From Candidula unifasciata (taxonomy: Eukaryota > Mollusca > Gastropoda > Stylommatophora > Geomitridae), in assembly GCA_905116865.2 (NCBI GenBank), contig CAJHNH020007935.1, positions 212,501-276,500 on the forward strand: 64,000 nucleotides of DNA, read 5' to 3'. Of this stretch, positions 1-9,790 are shown piece by piece (position 1 is the first letter of the stretch; every line of letters begins with the position of its first letter). The notes beneath the pieces were generated by a model. That model saw only the letters and a program-made list of their open reading frames with translations, was not told the DNA's origin and searched no databases. A program made the translations under genes and the position numbers.

Positions 1-279
1 TATTATATAATGCTCTAGAGTATTATCTTGAAAGCAGTCCAGACATAGTGGAGATGTAAATTTCTCTGGGTGCCATCCTAATCTAGCTCTCCATAGAAGT
101 TTGTTGGCTGGAATTTTCAGTTTGTCCCGTACCTGTGTGTTAAGGCTGGGCTCTTTAAGGTTATTGTAGGCATCTCTGCCATTATTGCTCCTTTGCCATT
201 GCAGTTTCCACATTTTAATTATATGTCGTTTGATTATGCTGGTCCTTTCTGTTTTTCCAAGTCCTACATCTATTAAAAA
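1..279 (-). pseudogene. LINE ORF2 C-terminal continuation in shifted frame, incomplete at window edge
   Basis: After the RNase H the annotated frame stops at 215. Reading the minus strand one base out of register from the A5/T5 run at 275-279 gives an uninterrupted frame to position 1. It includes the pattern CLDCF followed by LEHY, resembling the C-terminal zinc-binding segment (CxxC...H...C) that follows RNase H in these elements. Adding one base to the homopolymer would join the frames. Either this copy carries a one-base deletion there or the assembly has a homopolymer error. The C-terminus lies outside the window. Confidence 0.75.
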
Positions 280-2356
280 CATCACATTTTGCTCCCTTTT
301 TGGCTGCTATGTCAGCTTTTTCATTGCCAATTACACCTCTGTGTGCTGGTACCCATGCAATGGTGACTTGGCATCCTTTATTCTTGAGCTGAGTTGTTAG
401 ATTTAGGATTGTCTCTTTAATATCTGGTCTACTGTTAGTTTTATGTGTTTTTAACGTCTGCACCGAGGACAATGAATCTGTCAGTATGGTAAATTTAGTT
501 GGAGGTTTATTAATTACCATCTCTAGTGCCTTCATTATGCCGACTAGTTCTGCTGTGCATACTGCCACATGATCTGTTATTTTATATTCTCTTTGTATAT
601 TCCACTGTGGGATTATTACTCCTGCTCCTACTTCTCCTGCTTCATTCTTTGATCCGTCAGTGTATGCAACCAGATTGTCTGATCGGATCTGGTCTATGTA
701 TTCTTCTGTTATTGCTTTGGCTTCAAATGTTTCAGTATTCTTATTAATAATTTTAATCAGACTCATGTCTGTCCTGGGCAGCTCTAGTCTCCATGGAGGG
801 ATTTGAGGGACAAACCTAACGCTTGCCTCTAGAGTCCTAGCTAAGTCCTCATCATCGTTAATTTCTAGTGCAGCGTCCCAGGCTGCTGGTCTCTGTATGT
901 CTCTGACCGGTTTGTCACCTAGGTGGGTAATGTTATGATGAAAAGCGTCTGAAGCTGGGTGTCTGGCATCGTTGGCCGCTTTCATCCAATAGCTATAAGT
1001 TAGTTGTTTCCTTCTGAGGTTAAGCGGTGTGATGCCTAGTGCTACCTCCATGGCCTCTCTCGATGTCCCTTTGCCAGCGCCCATGATGGAAGTCAGGGCT
1101 TGGCACTGAATCCTATCAAGTTTGCATTTGCTGTTCTCTGATGCTGATTCGTATACTATGCTTCCGTATTCCATTTTGCCCCTAACGAAAGCTTTATAAA
1201 ATTGTACTAGGGTGTCCTGGTGTGCTCCCCATCCGTTTCCTTTAATCATTTTCAGCATATTATTGTACTTTGTACACTTTACTACGAGATCATCGATGTG
1301 CTTAGCCCAGGTCATTTGCTCATCCAGAATCATTCCTAGAAATTTCGTCGAACGTGTCCGCTGAACTGTTCTGCCATTAATGTGGAGTCTCGTTTCTTCT
1401 GGGTCATAAGTAAGCTGTCTTTTAAAGTTGAATATCATGCTTACTGTTTTGTCGACGTTGATTTTAAATCCCCATTTTCCCATCCAATGCGTAACTTCGT
1501 CTAGACTTTTCTGCAATCTTTTCTTAGCGCAGGGGATCTGATTATGGCTGTGGTAGATTGCACAATCGTCCGCAAACTGAGTTAGTCCAGTGTCCTTGTT
1601 CGTGATGGCATCATCAAGGTCGTTTACTAATATGCTGAACAGGGTAGGGGATATTACAGCACCCTGAGGGATTCCATTCACCTGATCAAAAGTTTGTGAT
1701 CTTTCGTTATTAACTAGTACTGAAAATGTTCTTTCTTGTAGAAAGCTTCGGATATATCTATACGTTCTTCCGGTAAATCCTAGTTTAGCTGCTTTAAACA
1801 AGGCTGCTGGCCGATAGCACTGGTCATATGCCTGTTCCAGATCCAGGAACACTGCCATTGTCTTACCTCCTGTTTTAAATGACTTTTTAACATGATCTTC
1901 TAATTTTATAATTTGATCTAGGGTGCATCTGTTAGATCTGAACCCTGCCTGAGTTTTGCTAAACAGGTTATTTTTCTCCATGTGGAATGTTATTCTTTTA
2001 TTGACGATTGTTTCTAATATTTTCCCCAGGTGGGATGTTAAAGATATTGGTCTATATGAGTCTACTTTTTGAGGGTCCTTATTAGCCTTTTTAATAGGTA
2101 TGATAGTTGCTTCCTTCCATCTTCTTGGAATCTCTCCCTCTTTCCAGATCTCATTGTAGAAATCAGTAATCTGTTTAATGGTTTTTGCTGGTAGCATTTT
2201 CATTATAGTATAGTTTAGAATATCGGCCCCAGCTGCCGTGTTAGATTTGGCTTGTATTGCTGAGTTAACTTCTTCAGTAGTTATATCTGCATCTAGGTAT
2301 GAATTTTCTTCCTTAATTGTGATTTTAGTTGTCATAATCTCTTTATTAAGAGCCAT
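215..2356 (-). CDS. LINE ORF2, central part: reverse transcriptase and RNase H
   Basis: About 713 codons. The reverse transcriptase includes PIKKANKDP and YRPISLTS near residues 86-108, AGFRSNRCTLDQI near 136-148, AVFLDLEQAYD near 168-178 (first catalytic Asp), NGIPQGAVISPTLFSILVND near 228-247 and the catalytic FADD near 261-264. An RNase H follows, with YTDGS, the TAELVGI Glu, LTDSLSSVQ, and the HRGVIGNEKAD terminal motif near 672-682, so all expected acidic residues and the His are present. The first ATG of this frame is probably not the true start, because the frame simply continues the endonuclease frame after a homopolymer slip. The frame terminates early, and homology continues in a shifted frame to the window edge. 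Confidence 0.88.
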   Translation of the reverse strand: MALNKEIMTTKITIKEENSYLDADITTEEVNSAIQAKSNTAAGADILNYTIMKMLPAKTIKQITDFYNEIWKEGEIPRRWKEATIIPIKKANKDPQKVDSYRPISLTSHLGKILETIVNKRITFHMEKNNLFSKTQAGFRSNRCTLDQIIKLEDHVKKSFKTGGKTMAVFLDLEQAYDQCYRPAALFKAAKLGFTGRTYRYIRSFLQERTFSVLVNNERSQTFDQVNGIPQGAVISPTLFSILVNDLDDAITNKDTGLTQFADDCAIYHSHNQIPCAKKRLQKSLDEVTHWMGKWGFKINVDKTVSMIFNFKRQLTYDPEETRLHINGRTVQRTRSTKFLGMILDEQMTWAKHIDDLVVKCTKYNNMLKMIKGNGWGAHQDTLVQFYKAFVRGKMEYGSIVYESASENSKCKLDRIQCQALTSIMGAGKGTSREAMEVALGITPLNLRRKQLTYSYWMKAANDARHPASDAFHHNITHLGDKPVRDIQRPAAWDAALEINDDEDLARTLEASVRFVPQIPPWRLELPRTDMSLIKIINKNTETFEAKAITEEYIDQIRSDNLVAYTDGSKNEAGEVGAGVIIPQWNIQREYKITDHVAVCTAELVGIMKALEMVINKPPTKFTILTDSLSSVQTLKTHKTNSRPDIKETILNLTTQLKNKGCQVTIAWVPAHRGVIGNEKADIAAKKGAKCDVFNRCRTWKNRKDQHNQTTYN

Positions 2357-3654
2357 TCTCTGTTTTTCCGTTCTTGTTGATTTAGTTTATTATTGGAACA
2401 GACCTCATAGAAGTGCTGTCCGAAGATATCTGCCTTATCTTTATCAGTAATTGCCACTGTGGGTACCTGAATTGTAGGGATCCTTTCTTTTATTTTGTCT
2501 CCTTTAATGACTTTAATCTGATTCCACACTTCAGTTGCTGGAGTATCAGGGTTCAATTTTTGGCAAAATGTCCTCCAGTGCGCCTCCTTAGCTTTGCGAA
2601 TGACTTTGGTAGTTGCATTTCTGTGTTTAACATATTCTTGCCATCTTTCTGTTGACCCGAATTTTCTATAGTCCTGCAGAGCCCTTTTACGTTTATCTGT
2701 CGCCTCAGTGCATTCTTGCGTCCACCATGCAACAGGGTTCTTGTTTACGTTTCTTTTATTGTAGTTAGTTAAATTCTTATTTCCTCCCTCAAGAAGATGG
2801 GTAGGCATGTTTTTATTTGGAATATTTCTTGTTGCTACTTTTAGTATTGTATTAGTCACTCTTTCAGCAAAAGTATCAATGTTTTCACCTTCAGCTCTAA
2901 CCAACTCTGTATTATTAAGTTCATCTATAACTTTATCCCATTTCGCTTTTTTAAAATTGAAAGTAGGTTTGTTACTAGTTTCATATTTTGTTGGTTGGGT
3001 TTTAATTCTCGTTAAAATTGGAAGGTGGTCGCTTGAGGTGTCCTCTAAAACTTTCCATTGGCTTCCAGCTAAACTCTGTGTTACTAGTGTAAGGTCAATA
3101 GCCGAGTGTCTATTACCTGGAATTGGATTAATCCTTGTTATCGACCCGCCATTGAGTACTGTTAGTTGATTATCTTCAATAAATTCTAATAGTTCTTTTC
3201 CTGCCAGACTTTCTATTCTGCCACCCCATAAGGGGTGTGAGCAGTTGAAGTCGCCTACAATTATTGTGTTAGTGGTTATCCTGTTTTGTATTGCTTTAAG
3301 ATCATTCTCCTCTATCTCCCCTTTTGGGCAGTAGATGTTAATTATCTTTAGGTTTTGAGGTTTGCAAGCTATTTCTACACACAGACCTTCAAAGTTGTTA
3401 GTTTTGAACTTGTCCTGAGTTATTTCTCTTATTCCCTTATTGATGAGGATGGCTACGCCACCTCCATTGCCTATTTCTCTATCATTCCTGAATATTTTAT
3501 ATCCTGGGAGTTTAAAGGTATCTTTTGGTTTCAGGTTTGTTTCTTGAAGGGCTAGTATATTACACTCGCCCTGGAAATCTGACATCATTGCTGGTAGGTT
3601 AAGTTTAGCTCCTCTGCAGTTAAATTGAATTATCTGCAGGTCTTGTTTATTCAC
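2332..3654 (-). CDS. LINE ORF2, N-terminal part: EEP (apurinic-like) endonuclease
   Basis: About 440 codons open with a phosphodiesterase-type endonuclease domain, which in this family nicks target DNA for target-primed reverse transcription. Visible family motifs are QFNCRG near residue 9, LQETNLK near 36, RNDR with GGGVAILI near 57-70, VGDFNCSHPLWGG near 131-143 and a terminal SSDHLPI near 207-213. The Asn, Glu, Asp and His of these motifs are the usual catalytic residues. The remaining half is the linker before the reverse transcriptase. The frame ends just past a T5 run on the plus strand (2363-2367). The reverse transcriptase frame begins within the same 25 bp, so this and the next entry are two halves of one ORF2. 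Confidence 0.85.
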   Translation of the reverse strand: MNKQDLQIIQFNCRGAKLNLPAMMSDFQGECNILALQETNLKPKDTFKLPGYKIFRNDREIGNGGGVAILINKGIREITQDKFKTNNFEGLCVEIACKPQNLKIINIYCPKGEIEENDLKAIQNRITTNTIIVGDFNCSHPLWGGRIESLAGKELLEFIEDNQLTVLNGGSITRINPIPGNRHSAIDLTLVTQSLAGSQWKVLEDTSSDHLPILTRIKTQPTKYETSNKPTFNFKKAKWDKVIDELNNTELVRAEGENIDTFAERVTNTILKVATRNIPNKNMPTHLLEGGNKNLTNYNKRNVNKNPVAWWTQECTEATDKRKRALQDYRKFGSTERWQEYVKHRNATTKVIRKAKEAHWRTFCQKLNPDTPATEVWNQIKVIKGDKIKERIPTIQVPTVAITDKDKADIFGQHFYEVCSNNKLNQQERKNREWLLIKRL

Positions 3655-3746
3655 TACTCTAGGATTGAATTTTGGTGATTTTGTGTGTCTGGTTAGGCTT
3701 AGTGTGGGTTTGACTGACTGGTGTCTTTAGTTTTCTATTTATCTAG

Positions 3747-4430
3747 TTAGATAGAGACAACACAACATTCAATATCTGTGAACATAAAGGCGGGGGTAGG
3801 GGTGGTTGCGCTGGGGTGGAGCATGAGGCCCGTGGTGCTGGTGCTGGGGGTGAGGACGGGTGGGGTGTGGATTGCGCTGGAGCGGTGCATGGGGTTGGAA
3901 ATGCTGGTGCTGGGGTGGAGGCTGGTAGCGTGCAGGGTGTGGGATGGGCTGGTGGCGTGCAGGGTGGGGAATGCGCTGGTGGGGCGCATGCTGCTGAGGA
4001 TGCTGGTGCTGAAGACGAGGGCGGGCGTAGTCAAGAGGTGGGTAATCTCGGTAGGAGCGTAGGTCGCTGGAATAGGGTAGGGAGGATGGTCGGAGGATGG
4101 TCGGTGAAGGTGTGGCCCACTGGTGTTGGGTAGGTTAGTGGCAGGTCTCACAGTTGGCCTGTAAGTTCCATGCCTGGGTCGGAAGGGTACAGCTGGAGGT
4201 GGTTGGTGTTGTGCGGGTTTGGGTACATTGGGTCTGAGAGGGGGAGCATTGGCAGATTTGTTGATGCCTGTACCTCCCTTCACCTGCCTCGTAGTCCCTG
4301 CACTGTCAGTAATTCCTCCTTGCTTGCTGGACTGATTCACTCTTTTTTCGAAGTTCTTTTTAAATGCTAGGAGTTCCAGAACTTCCTTTCTCTTATAAAG
4401 ATCTGCTTTGTCAATAGGTGTTGTTTTTTA
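3747..4430 (-). CDS. LINE ORF1 C-terminal Pro/Ser/Thr-rich continuation
   Basis: The main ORF1 frame stops at 4367, but a second frame open from a T6 run at 4424-4429 carries on through Lys/Glu-rich residues that look like the end of the coiled coil. It continues into about 195 residues rich in Pro, Ser, Thr and His and ends with a stop at 3747, about 90 bases before the endonuclease frame. One extra base in the homopolymer would fuse it to ORF1, giving a protein of about 860 residues. Nothing else marks it as a separate gene, so it is read as ORF1 C-terminus after a one-base loss. No catalytic motif is seen. Confidence 0.65.
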
Positions 4431-6325
4431 GTTTCTGGGTCCTCTCCTTTTTTTGTCTGTCCGGTCTGTTCTTTTAGTCTCCTTATTTCGTTCCTCATAT
4501 CGTCCATTTCCTTTTCCATCCTATCACGTTCCCCGGTAAGGTCCTGCACTGTCTTCCTCAGTTTGTTCCTTTCTGTTGATACTCTACCCAGCATTGTATT
4601 GAAATCTGCATTCGCCGCTACTATTTTCTCAATCTCCGCATAGTGCGCACATGCCGGGATAGGCATACAGACATGGTAAAAGGGTGGTCGGCATGCAAAT
4701 CGGCTTGGGGGTGGGGGCTTGGTGCATGGACATCCAGGAGGGCACTGGCGTGTGACGGGAGCCGGGCCAGCAGGGTAGGGCGTGGTAGAGGAAGGTGGGG
4801 TTGGTACCACAGTTGGCTGGGGAGCGGCCGAGCCTCCAGCTGTGGGCTTGGTGCATGGGCAACCAGGGGGGCACTGACGTGTAAATGGAGCTGGGCCAGC
4901 AGGGCGGGGTGTGGGAGGGGAAGGTGGGGTGGGTACCACAGTTGGCTGGGGAGCGGCCAAGCCTCCAGCTGTGGGCTTGGTGCATGGGCAACCAGGGGGG
5001 CACTGACGTGGAAATGGAGCTGGGCCAGCAGGGCGGGGTGTGGGAGGGGAAGGTAGGGTGGGTACCACAGTTGGCTGGGGAGTAGCCAATGGAGGTAGGA
5101 TATGTGCCACATCAAGGTGGGGAGTGGCAGACGGGGTTGGGGTGGGTGCCACATCAGGGTGGGGAGTGACAGAGGGAGTTGGGGTGGGTGGCACATCAGT
5201 GTCTGAGTCAGTGTCAGAATCAGAAGGGGTGGGTGATGCAGGGGGAGGGTGAGACTGCGTGGGTTCGAGGTTCGGGAGCCTTGCTTCTTCCGTGGGGGTT
5301 AGACTGGGTGGACTGCTGACCTCCTCAGCGCTACTTCTTTCAGTTCCTTGGTCCAATTCCTTATCATCTATTCCCTCATTGGCTGGTCCTGGTCCACAGC
5401 TGCTGTCCACCATCCTGATTGGTTCCATTCGTGTGATGGCCTTAGTTGCATTGTCCCTCTGATGGTGCCTCCATTTCACCATTACTACTGATGTCTGAGT
5501 CAATATGGCCTCTCTCCAGATGCCCATAGCCTTCTTCCTCTCCGGGCAACCTAGGTATCTGGCACTGTGGTTCCCACTGCAGTTAACGCATCTCCTGTTA
5601 GGGTTCCTCTCCTTATATTGAGTGTCCTCCCTGGCCTTGACGCAGTCCTTTGCCCAGTGTTTGCCCCCACAAAATTTGCATGATGGCTCCTTGGCTCGAC
5701 AGTCTCTCCTGCTGTGAAAGAAACGCCAGCATTTTTCACAATGTGGCAGAGATGGGACAAACAGCTCACAGTATTTTATCTTACCTTGATACATTACCTT
5801 TTCAGGGACTCTTGTGCCTCCACATCTGACCTTGAGTACAGTGGTCAGTTTGCCCTCAGTGGTGCTCAGCCTGGACACCTCCCTAAACTCTACAGTCGGG
5901 TTCTCCTTCTTCAGTTCCTCAGCGGTCCTCTCCTCATCCTCAGCCAGAGGCACTCCTTTCACCACCACTGTCACCTCCGGTCGGTTGATGTCCACAAAGA
6001 TCCTAATATCATGGGGGAGGTCCAAAGCAGTCCCTTCTTTGGTCTCCTTAATCTTCCTGATCATCTCCTCTGTATCCTTGGTCCTGTTCAGGGTGGCCAT
6101 GATAGTTCCTCGAGCGTTCTTGGTGCATGCAGCCACCGTCCTCTTCCCTAGTTTGGCCTCCAGGATGTCCTTAGCCTTGTCCTTGGTGAGGGATGTCAGC
6201 ATCACCTGTCTTCCGCCAATCTGGTTGATCGCAACGTTAAGGTCCTCCTCCTCAACTGTTGTTCTCTGCTGCTCCATTGTCATCTCTTGTTGCTTGGGAG
6301 GTGTCCTCCTAGTCCTTCTCCTCAT
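4367..6325 (-). CDS. LINE ORF1 (gag-like nucleic-acid-binding protein), main part
   Basis: About 650 codons. The first plain ATG in frame is at 6325; two codons upstream a GTG is also open. Residues about 30-160 look like the RNA-binding region of jockey/I-type ORF1 proteins. Three zinc knuckles follow near residues 190-260: CEKCWRFFHSRRDC, CKFCGGKHWAKDC and CVNCSGNHSARYLGC. Then comes a Ser/Pro/Thr-rich linker with a tandem repeat of about 45 residues (three copies of a QCPPGCPCTKP-containing unit, from DNA repeats at 4700-5090), and a coiled-coil-like stretch near 570-630. A short ATG frame of 27 codons at 6392-6309 overlaps the start in another frame and may be an upstream ORF or a shifted N-terminus. 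Role: binds LINE RNA to form the retrotransposition particle. Confidence 0.85.
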   Translation of the reverse strand: MRRRTRRTPPKQQEMTMEQQRTTVEEEDLNVAINQIGGRQVMLTSLTKDKAKDILEAKLGKRTVAACTKNARGTIMATLNRTKDTEEMIRKIKETKEGTALDLPHDIRIFVDINRPEVTVVVKGVPLAEDEERTAEELKKENPTVEFREVSRLSTTEGKLTTVLKVRCGGTRVPEKVMYQGKIKYCELFVPSLPHCEKCWRFFHSRRDCRAKEPSCKFCGGKHWAKDCVKAREDTQYKERNPNRRCVNCSGNHSARYLGCPERKKAMGIWREAILTQTSVVMVKWRHHQRDNATKAITRMEPIRMVDSSCGPGPANEGIDDKELDQGTERSSAEEVSSPPSLTPTEEARLPNLEPTQSHPPPASPTPSDSDTDSDTDVPPTPTPSVTPHPDVAPTPTPSATPHLDVAHILPPLATPQPTVVPTLPSPPTPRPAGPAPFPRQCPPGCPCTKPTAGGLAAPQPTVVPTPPSPPTPRPAGPAPFTRQCPPGCPCTKPTAGGSAAPQPTVVPTPPSSTTPYPAGPAPVTRQCPPGCPCTKPPPPSRFACRPPFYHVCMPIPACAHYAEIEKIVAANADFNTMLGRVSTERNKLRKTVQDLTGERDRMEKEMDDMRNEIRRLKEQTGQTKKGEDPETKKQHLLTKQIFIRERKFWNS

Positions 6326-6392
6326 TGGCACAATCTCTCTGCACCACCTCTGCGAATGTTCTCCCTGCTGTCTGGCTCCTAGTGAGAGGCAT

Positions 6393-6830
6393 TGTTATTA
6401 TCGAAATGATGGTTAATAATAAAAATAGGAGGTGACTTACCTAAGTCCTCTCCCAATGAAACAGAAGTACAATAACTATCTAGTATTATAAAGTAAACAA
6501 ACAATTAACGCTATTAAATAATACAAATCAACGTAAAAGTCACTTTTTACTATCGAGAGGATGAAATGAGGAAAAACAGCCAAAAAGCAAACCAATGGGA
6601 TTCTAGAGATACTTTTAGTAGTGAGAATGTGGCAAGGTAAACACCGGGTATGAATTGAGGAAATTCACAAGTTCAGCGAACCAATGAAAATCAAGAGACA
6701 ATTTTTACTAGTTAAAAGCAGCGGGGGGATGAAGTGAGTAAATTCGCAAGCTCAGCTAACCAATGAGATCCCAGGTTTAATACTGACGCAGATAGACTAA
6801 GGGTTGCGTGGCAACCCGAGGTCGCGGAAT
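6393..6830 (-). promoter_or_regulatory. Putative LINE 5' region with three CCAAT-bearing tandem units and an X-box-like palindrome
   Basis: Upstream of ORF1 three degenerate units spaced 89 and 79 bp each contain AACCAATG (CCAAT at 6592, 6681 and 6760), preceded by similar GAGGAAATTCACAAGTTCAG-like sequence. Repeated 5' monomers with factor sites are known as LINE internal promoters in other lineages. At 6801-6817 the sequence GGGTTGCGTGGCAACCC is a near-palindrome resembling an RFX X-box. CCAAT boxes bind NF-Y in animals. The assignment to this LINE rests on position and orientation only. Confidence 0.5.
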
Positions 6831-6839
6831 TCAAAGCTA

Positions 6840-7150
6840 ATTAGTAAACACAATGATATATCAATAAAGCACTAAATCTACACCACAATATTATTTAAAA
6901 ACAATCACAAATCATGAATCACAGTCCTGAAAATGTAAACAAATCGATTAGTCCTCTGAAATCAGTGGAAAATGGCATACGAAGAGGCTTAAAATGAAGC
7001 GATTTTGTTGAGAGCGTTTTATAAAGCTTTTCCGGGGGATAGGCGCTGTGAAATGCAAGTAATCGAATTACGTATGTAGTTAGAATAGAGTAGATTTTAT
7101 ACCCCACATAGGCCTGGGCAGAATGAAGCTCAAAGAAAGCCCAGAAAGGC
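6840..7150. other. AT-rich spacer, nothing recognised
   Basis: Between the LINE 5' region and the next LINE fragment the sequence is AT-rich. It contains only short frames without recognisable motifs, and no repeat seen elsewhere in the window. Confidence 0.5.
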
Positions 7151-8285
7151 ATTTCATCTACGTGAAAGACACACCGAGTGCCAAATCACCCACTACCTTG
7201 TGGGGAAGTTCAAAAAAAAAAAACAGACTGAAGCGTCAGAGCCTCAACCACCTTGCTAGAGAACTGTACAGACAGCACTAAGATCTGCTTGAAAGAGATG
7301 TAGCACTGCGAAAAACAGGCCAGAACCATGGACAAGCAAGCCAGAGAAGGCAAATGTAGTCCAAAAGGTACCAGGGATCACTACAAAAGATGCCCAGACG
7401 GAGACACGACAGAGAACCCTGGCTCTTGCTATGCTTGACGAGAAGTATCCAAATACCACTTGGACTCGGTTTTTAACCGACGGCTTTGCTACAGATGCTG
7501 TCAGAAAGGGGAGTTGTGGAATATACATTAAATCCCCTAGCAGTAGAGAAGAAACTCTATCTCTACCAGCAGGTGACATCTGCACTAACTTCAGAGCTGA
7601 GGCAACTGTCCTCCTTTCTGCAGTCCAACATCTCACCAATCAAGAACACAGAGGGCACAAAATTGTTATGCTTAGTGACTCATTATCTGTTCTCCAAGCA
7701 TTATCAAGCAAAAAACAAGACAAACTAATTGCTGATCTAAGGACCAACATTGGCTTACTCTTCAAGGAAGCAGAACTGGTCTTGCAGTGGATACTAGCCC
7801 ACTGTGGTATTCAAGGAAATGAGAGAGCAGATGAGTTGGCAAAAGCTGGGAGTAATCTTCCACAACCTCATCCACCACACAGCTACAAGGAAACCAAAAC
7901 AGCGCTAAAGAAGTCTTTCAAGCGGGAGTGGAGAAGGCAGAATGGAGATTACAGACCAGAGAGTGACAGCATAAACAAACTCAACAGGAAAGAACAAACA
8001 TCAATTTTTCGACTTCGGACTGGACACTGTGGTCTTCGAGCACACCTGTACAGGATAGGCATAAAAGAATCTGCTGCCTGTGATTGTGGAGCAGAAAGAC
8101 AGACCCCTGGACACATACTACAGTACTGCCCTTACCTCTCCCAGCAAAGACTGTGGATCTGGCCCGAGAGAGCCACATTGCAAGAGAAGCTATGGGGGAC
8201 CGGTGGCGACTTTAAAAGCACAATCCTATTTGTGACCCAGCCGGGACTCAATGTTTAGCATGACTGATGTCGAACACAGAAAAAG
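7150..8285 (+). mobile_element. 5'-truncated LINE 3' end: RNase H and C-terminal zinc motif, decayed start
   Basis: The open part (7431-8258, 275 codons) is an RNase H: TDG near residue 17, the AEATVLL Glu near 56, LSDSLSVLQ near 80-88, and HCGIQGNERADELAK near 123-137. A C-terminal CDCGAERQTPGHILQYCPY matches the CxC...H...C motif that ends pol proteins of I/Nimb-like LINEs. Upstream to about 7150 the same protein continues but with stops and a frame break near an A12 run at 7212, so the copy is a pseudogene truncated by incomplete reverse transcription. The 3' end near 8285 is AAAAAGAAGAAA. It differs from the LINE at 1-6830 and is on the opposite strand. Confidence 0.85.
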
Positions 8286-8345
8286 AAGAAATACCCCACT
8301 AGGACATCACACAAGCGATAAACACCCGGTGACACAAAGTAGAAT
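8286..8345 (-). repeat. SINE-A fragment
   Basis: The segment with TACCCCACTAGGACATCACA, AAGCGATAAACACCCGGTGA and CACAAAGT is the reverse complement of the 3' part of the dispersed family called SINE-A here. It abuts the LINE tail just upstream. Confidence 0.7.
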
Positions 8346-8639
8346 GTAGTTTTCTCGCTTGTTTCACAAATACCTGTATGCATATGGTGAGACATTTTAA
8401 AACATATGGGACTGGTGTAGGCGATCAAGCTTCTCCGCATCCTGTAGTCACTAAGGAAATAAAACTGTTAATGTGCTGACATCTTTACATTTCATGTTTA
8501 AGAATCTTCTCTTGTGGTTCCCCCTATTTATTTTGTCATAGTCTTTCTAGTTGTTAAAATAAATTCACTTTTCTTCTCCTGCTCTAATGCGACCCAAGCC
8601 ATCGATGGTTGCCCTTCTCTAAAGTCTATTTTGAACTGC

Positions 8640-8720
8640 CTTTGCGTTTCAGCCTTAAATTGCCCCCCCCCCCCCCCAAACCTTTCAACATTTAAATTAG
8701 TCACATTTTTTTTTTTCAAA
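8640..8720. repeat. Homopolymer C and T tracts
   Basis: A C17 run (about 8661-8677) and a T12 run (8707-8718) lie 30 bp apart. Apparent proteins across them are low-complexity artefacts. Confidence 0.8.
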
Positions 8721-8877
8721 ACGATATCTCTGTGGTCTCAAGAAATTGTTTTGCCTGTTCGCTAACAGTACAGGATTCACATCATTTTGTTAAAATTAGT
8801 ACTATGTAAAATAATTCGCGCATACTAAGCATGCAAACACATTAGTAGTCACTTGACACTTCTTATCCTATGTAGTC

Positions 8878-9050
8878 ATCCTTCGCGGGGTGCAATTTTT
8901 CGTTATTGCCAGGGACCACAATATAGCCAGGCTAAAAATATTGTCTAATGGCTGAACACGGTTTCCGGGACCTCTCCATAGGTGATCCTCATCCACATGT
9001 GTGATGTTCTAGTGGGGTAAAATGTACTACTACTACTACTACTACTAATA
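8878..9050 (+). repeat. SINE-A copy with ACT trinucleotide tail
   Basis: Matches the family from its TTTTTCGTTATT start through CACGGTTTCCGGGACCTCTC to the GGGGTAAAA end, with an internal deletion in the CACTTTGTGTCACCGGG part. A short (TAC)n array follows, as microsatellites follow other copies. Confidence 0.75.
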
Positions 9051-9617
9051 CGACTCTTGCAAACAAGAATTGTGAGGGAGGAATATTTAGCGGTTCCGTG
9101 GGTCATACTGGCTATTAATAATCCTTGTGAATGTAAAATGTCTTTAATTTCATAAATCCGAATTCTTCTTGGTAGCCCCCTTTGTATCAGCTCTTCTTTT
9201 ATATGGTACATTTATTCTGTAACTGGATGTGCAGCATTCCAGCATTTTTGCCACCGATTCAATCCTTTACCAATATATATATGAACAATCTATTCCCAAA
9301 CAGTAAAAAGACCGAAAATTGTTACGACATCGAACAAGCAAGTCCTGCCTCTTGGAGCGATTCTACATGGCTCTGCAGAGGAAAGTATGGGAAAGGGCAA
9401 ACCAAGAAAAACGTGGATTCATAATTTGGCTCTTGTGGACAGACAAACGTGAAGTCAACCGCATATTACCGATAGATGCGGAGACCACCGATCACACACT
9501 AAACAGCAACAGTGATCAGACGACAAGCGGTGTTAAATGGATGAACAACATGGAAATATATAAAAACCGAACAAAAAGTAGACCAGCCAGCAAAAGAATA
9601 AAACAAACACAAACGAA

Positions 9618-9790
9618 AAGTGAACGCATATGAATGAATGAATTAATGAATCAAGAACTGACATCACTGCACTCGAGACACTCCCACGCGGGCTCAGTCC
9701 CCTTCTTCAGGAGGCAACGAAGAGTCGACATGCTAACAGTATTAGCTGCAACATGATTAAAAGGCCGCCTCTTTTCTCCCTCAGAGTTGA
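9618..9790 (-). mobile_element. LINE 3' tail (RNase-H family ending in pentanucleotide-like repeats)
   Basis: Read on the minus strand it encodes a LKKGTEPAWECLECSDV-like terminus, the same as copies at 12125, 20710, 30470 and 47480, and ends in imperfect TTCAT repeats. It is a heavily 5'-truncated insertion. Confidence 0.7.

Larger units (their letters stand above)
1..6830 (-). mobile_element. Near-complete non-LTR retrotransposon (I-superfamily type LINE), 3' end cut by window edge
   Basis: This minus-strand element carries, in order, a putative 5' region with CCAAT repeats, ORF1 with three CCHC-like zinc knuckles and a proline-rich tail, and ORF2 with an EEP endonuclease, a reverse transcriptase and an RNase H. 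Endonuclease plus RNase H in one ORF, with a gag-like zinc-knuckle ORF1, is the layout of the I superfamily (I, Nimb, Ingi, R1 and relatives). The exact clade cannot be fixed by eye. The copy runs off the left edge before any 3' tail is reached, so full length and target-site duplication are unknown. The 5' limit near 6830 is an estimate. Coding is long and little decayed apart from three frame breaks at homopolymers, which suggests a young copy. Confidence 0.85.

Noticed and set aside
3778..5462. Plus-strand Gly/Val/Trp-rich frames opposite ORF1
   Set aside because: Shadows of the proline-rich ORF1 on the other strand; the minus frame carries the zinc knuckles and family order.
5714..6416. 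Plus-strand frames of 145 and 200 codons
   Set aside because: They are antisense to the RNA-binding part of LINE ORF1 and lack any motif.
9319..9633. 104-codon plus-strand frame with basic composition
   Set aside because: No motif, no splice context and no second copy; composition alone does not support a gene.
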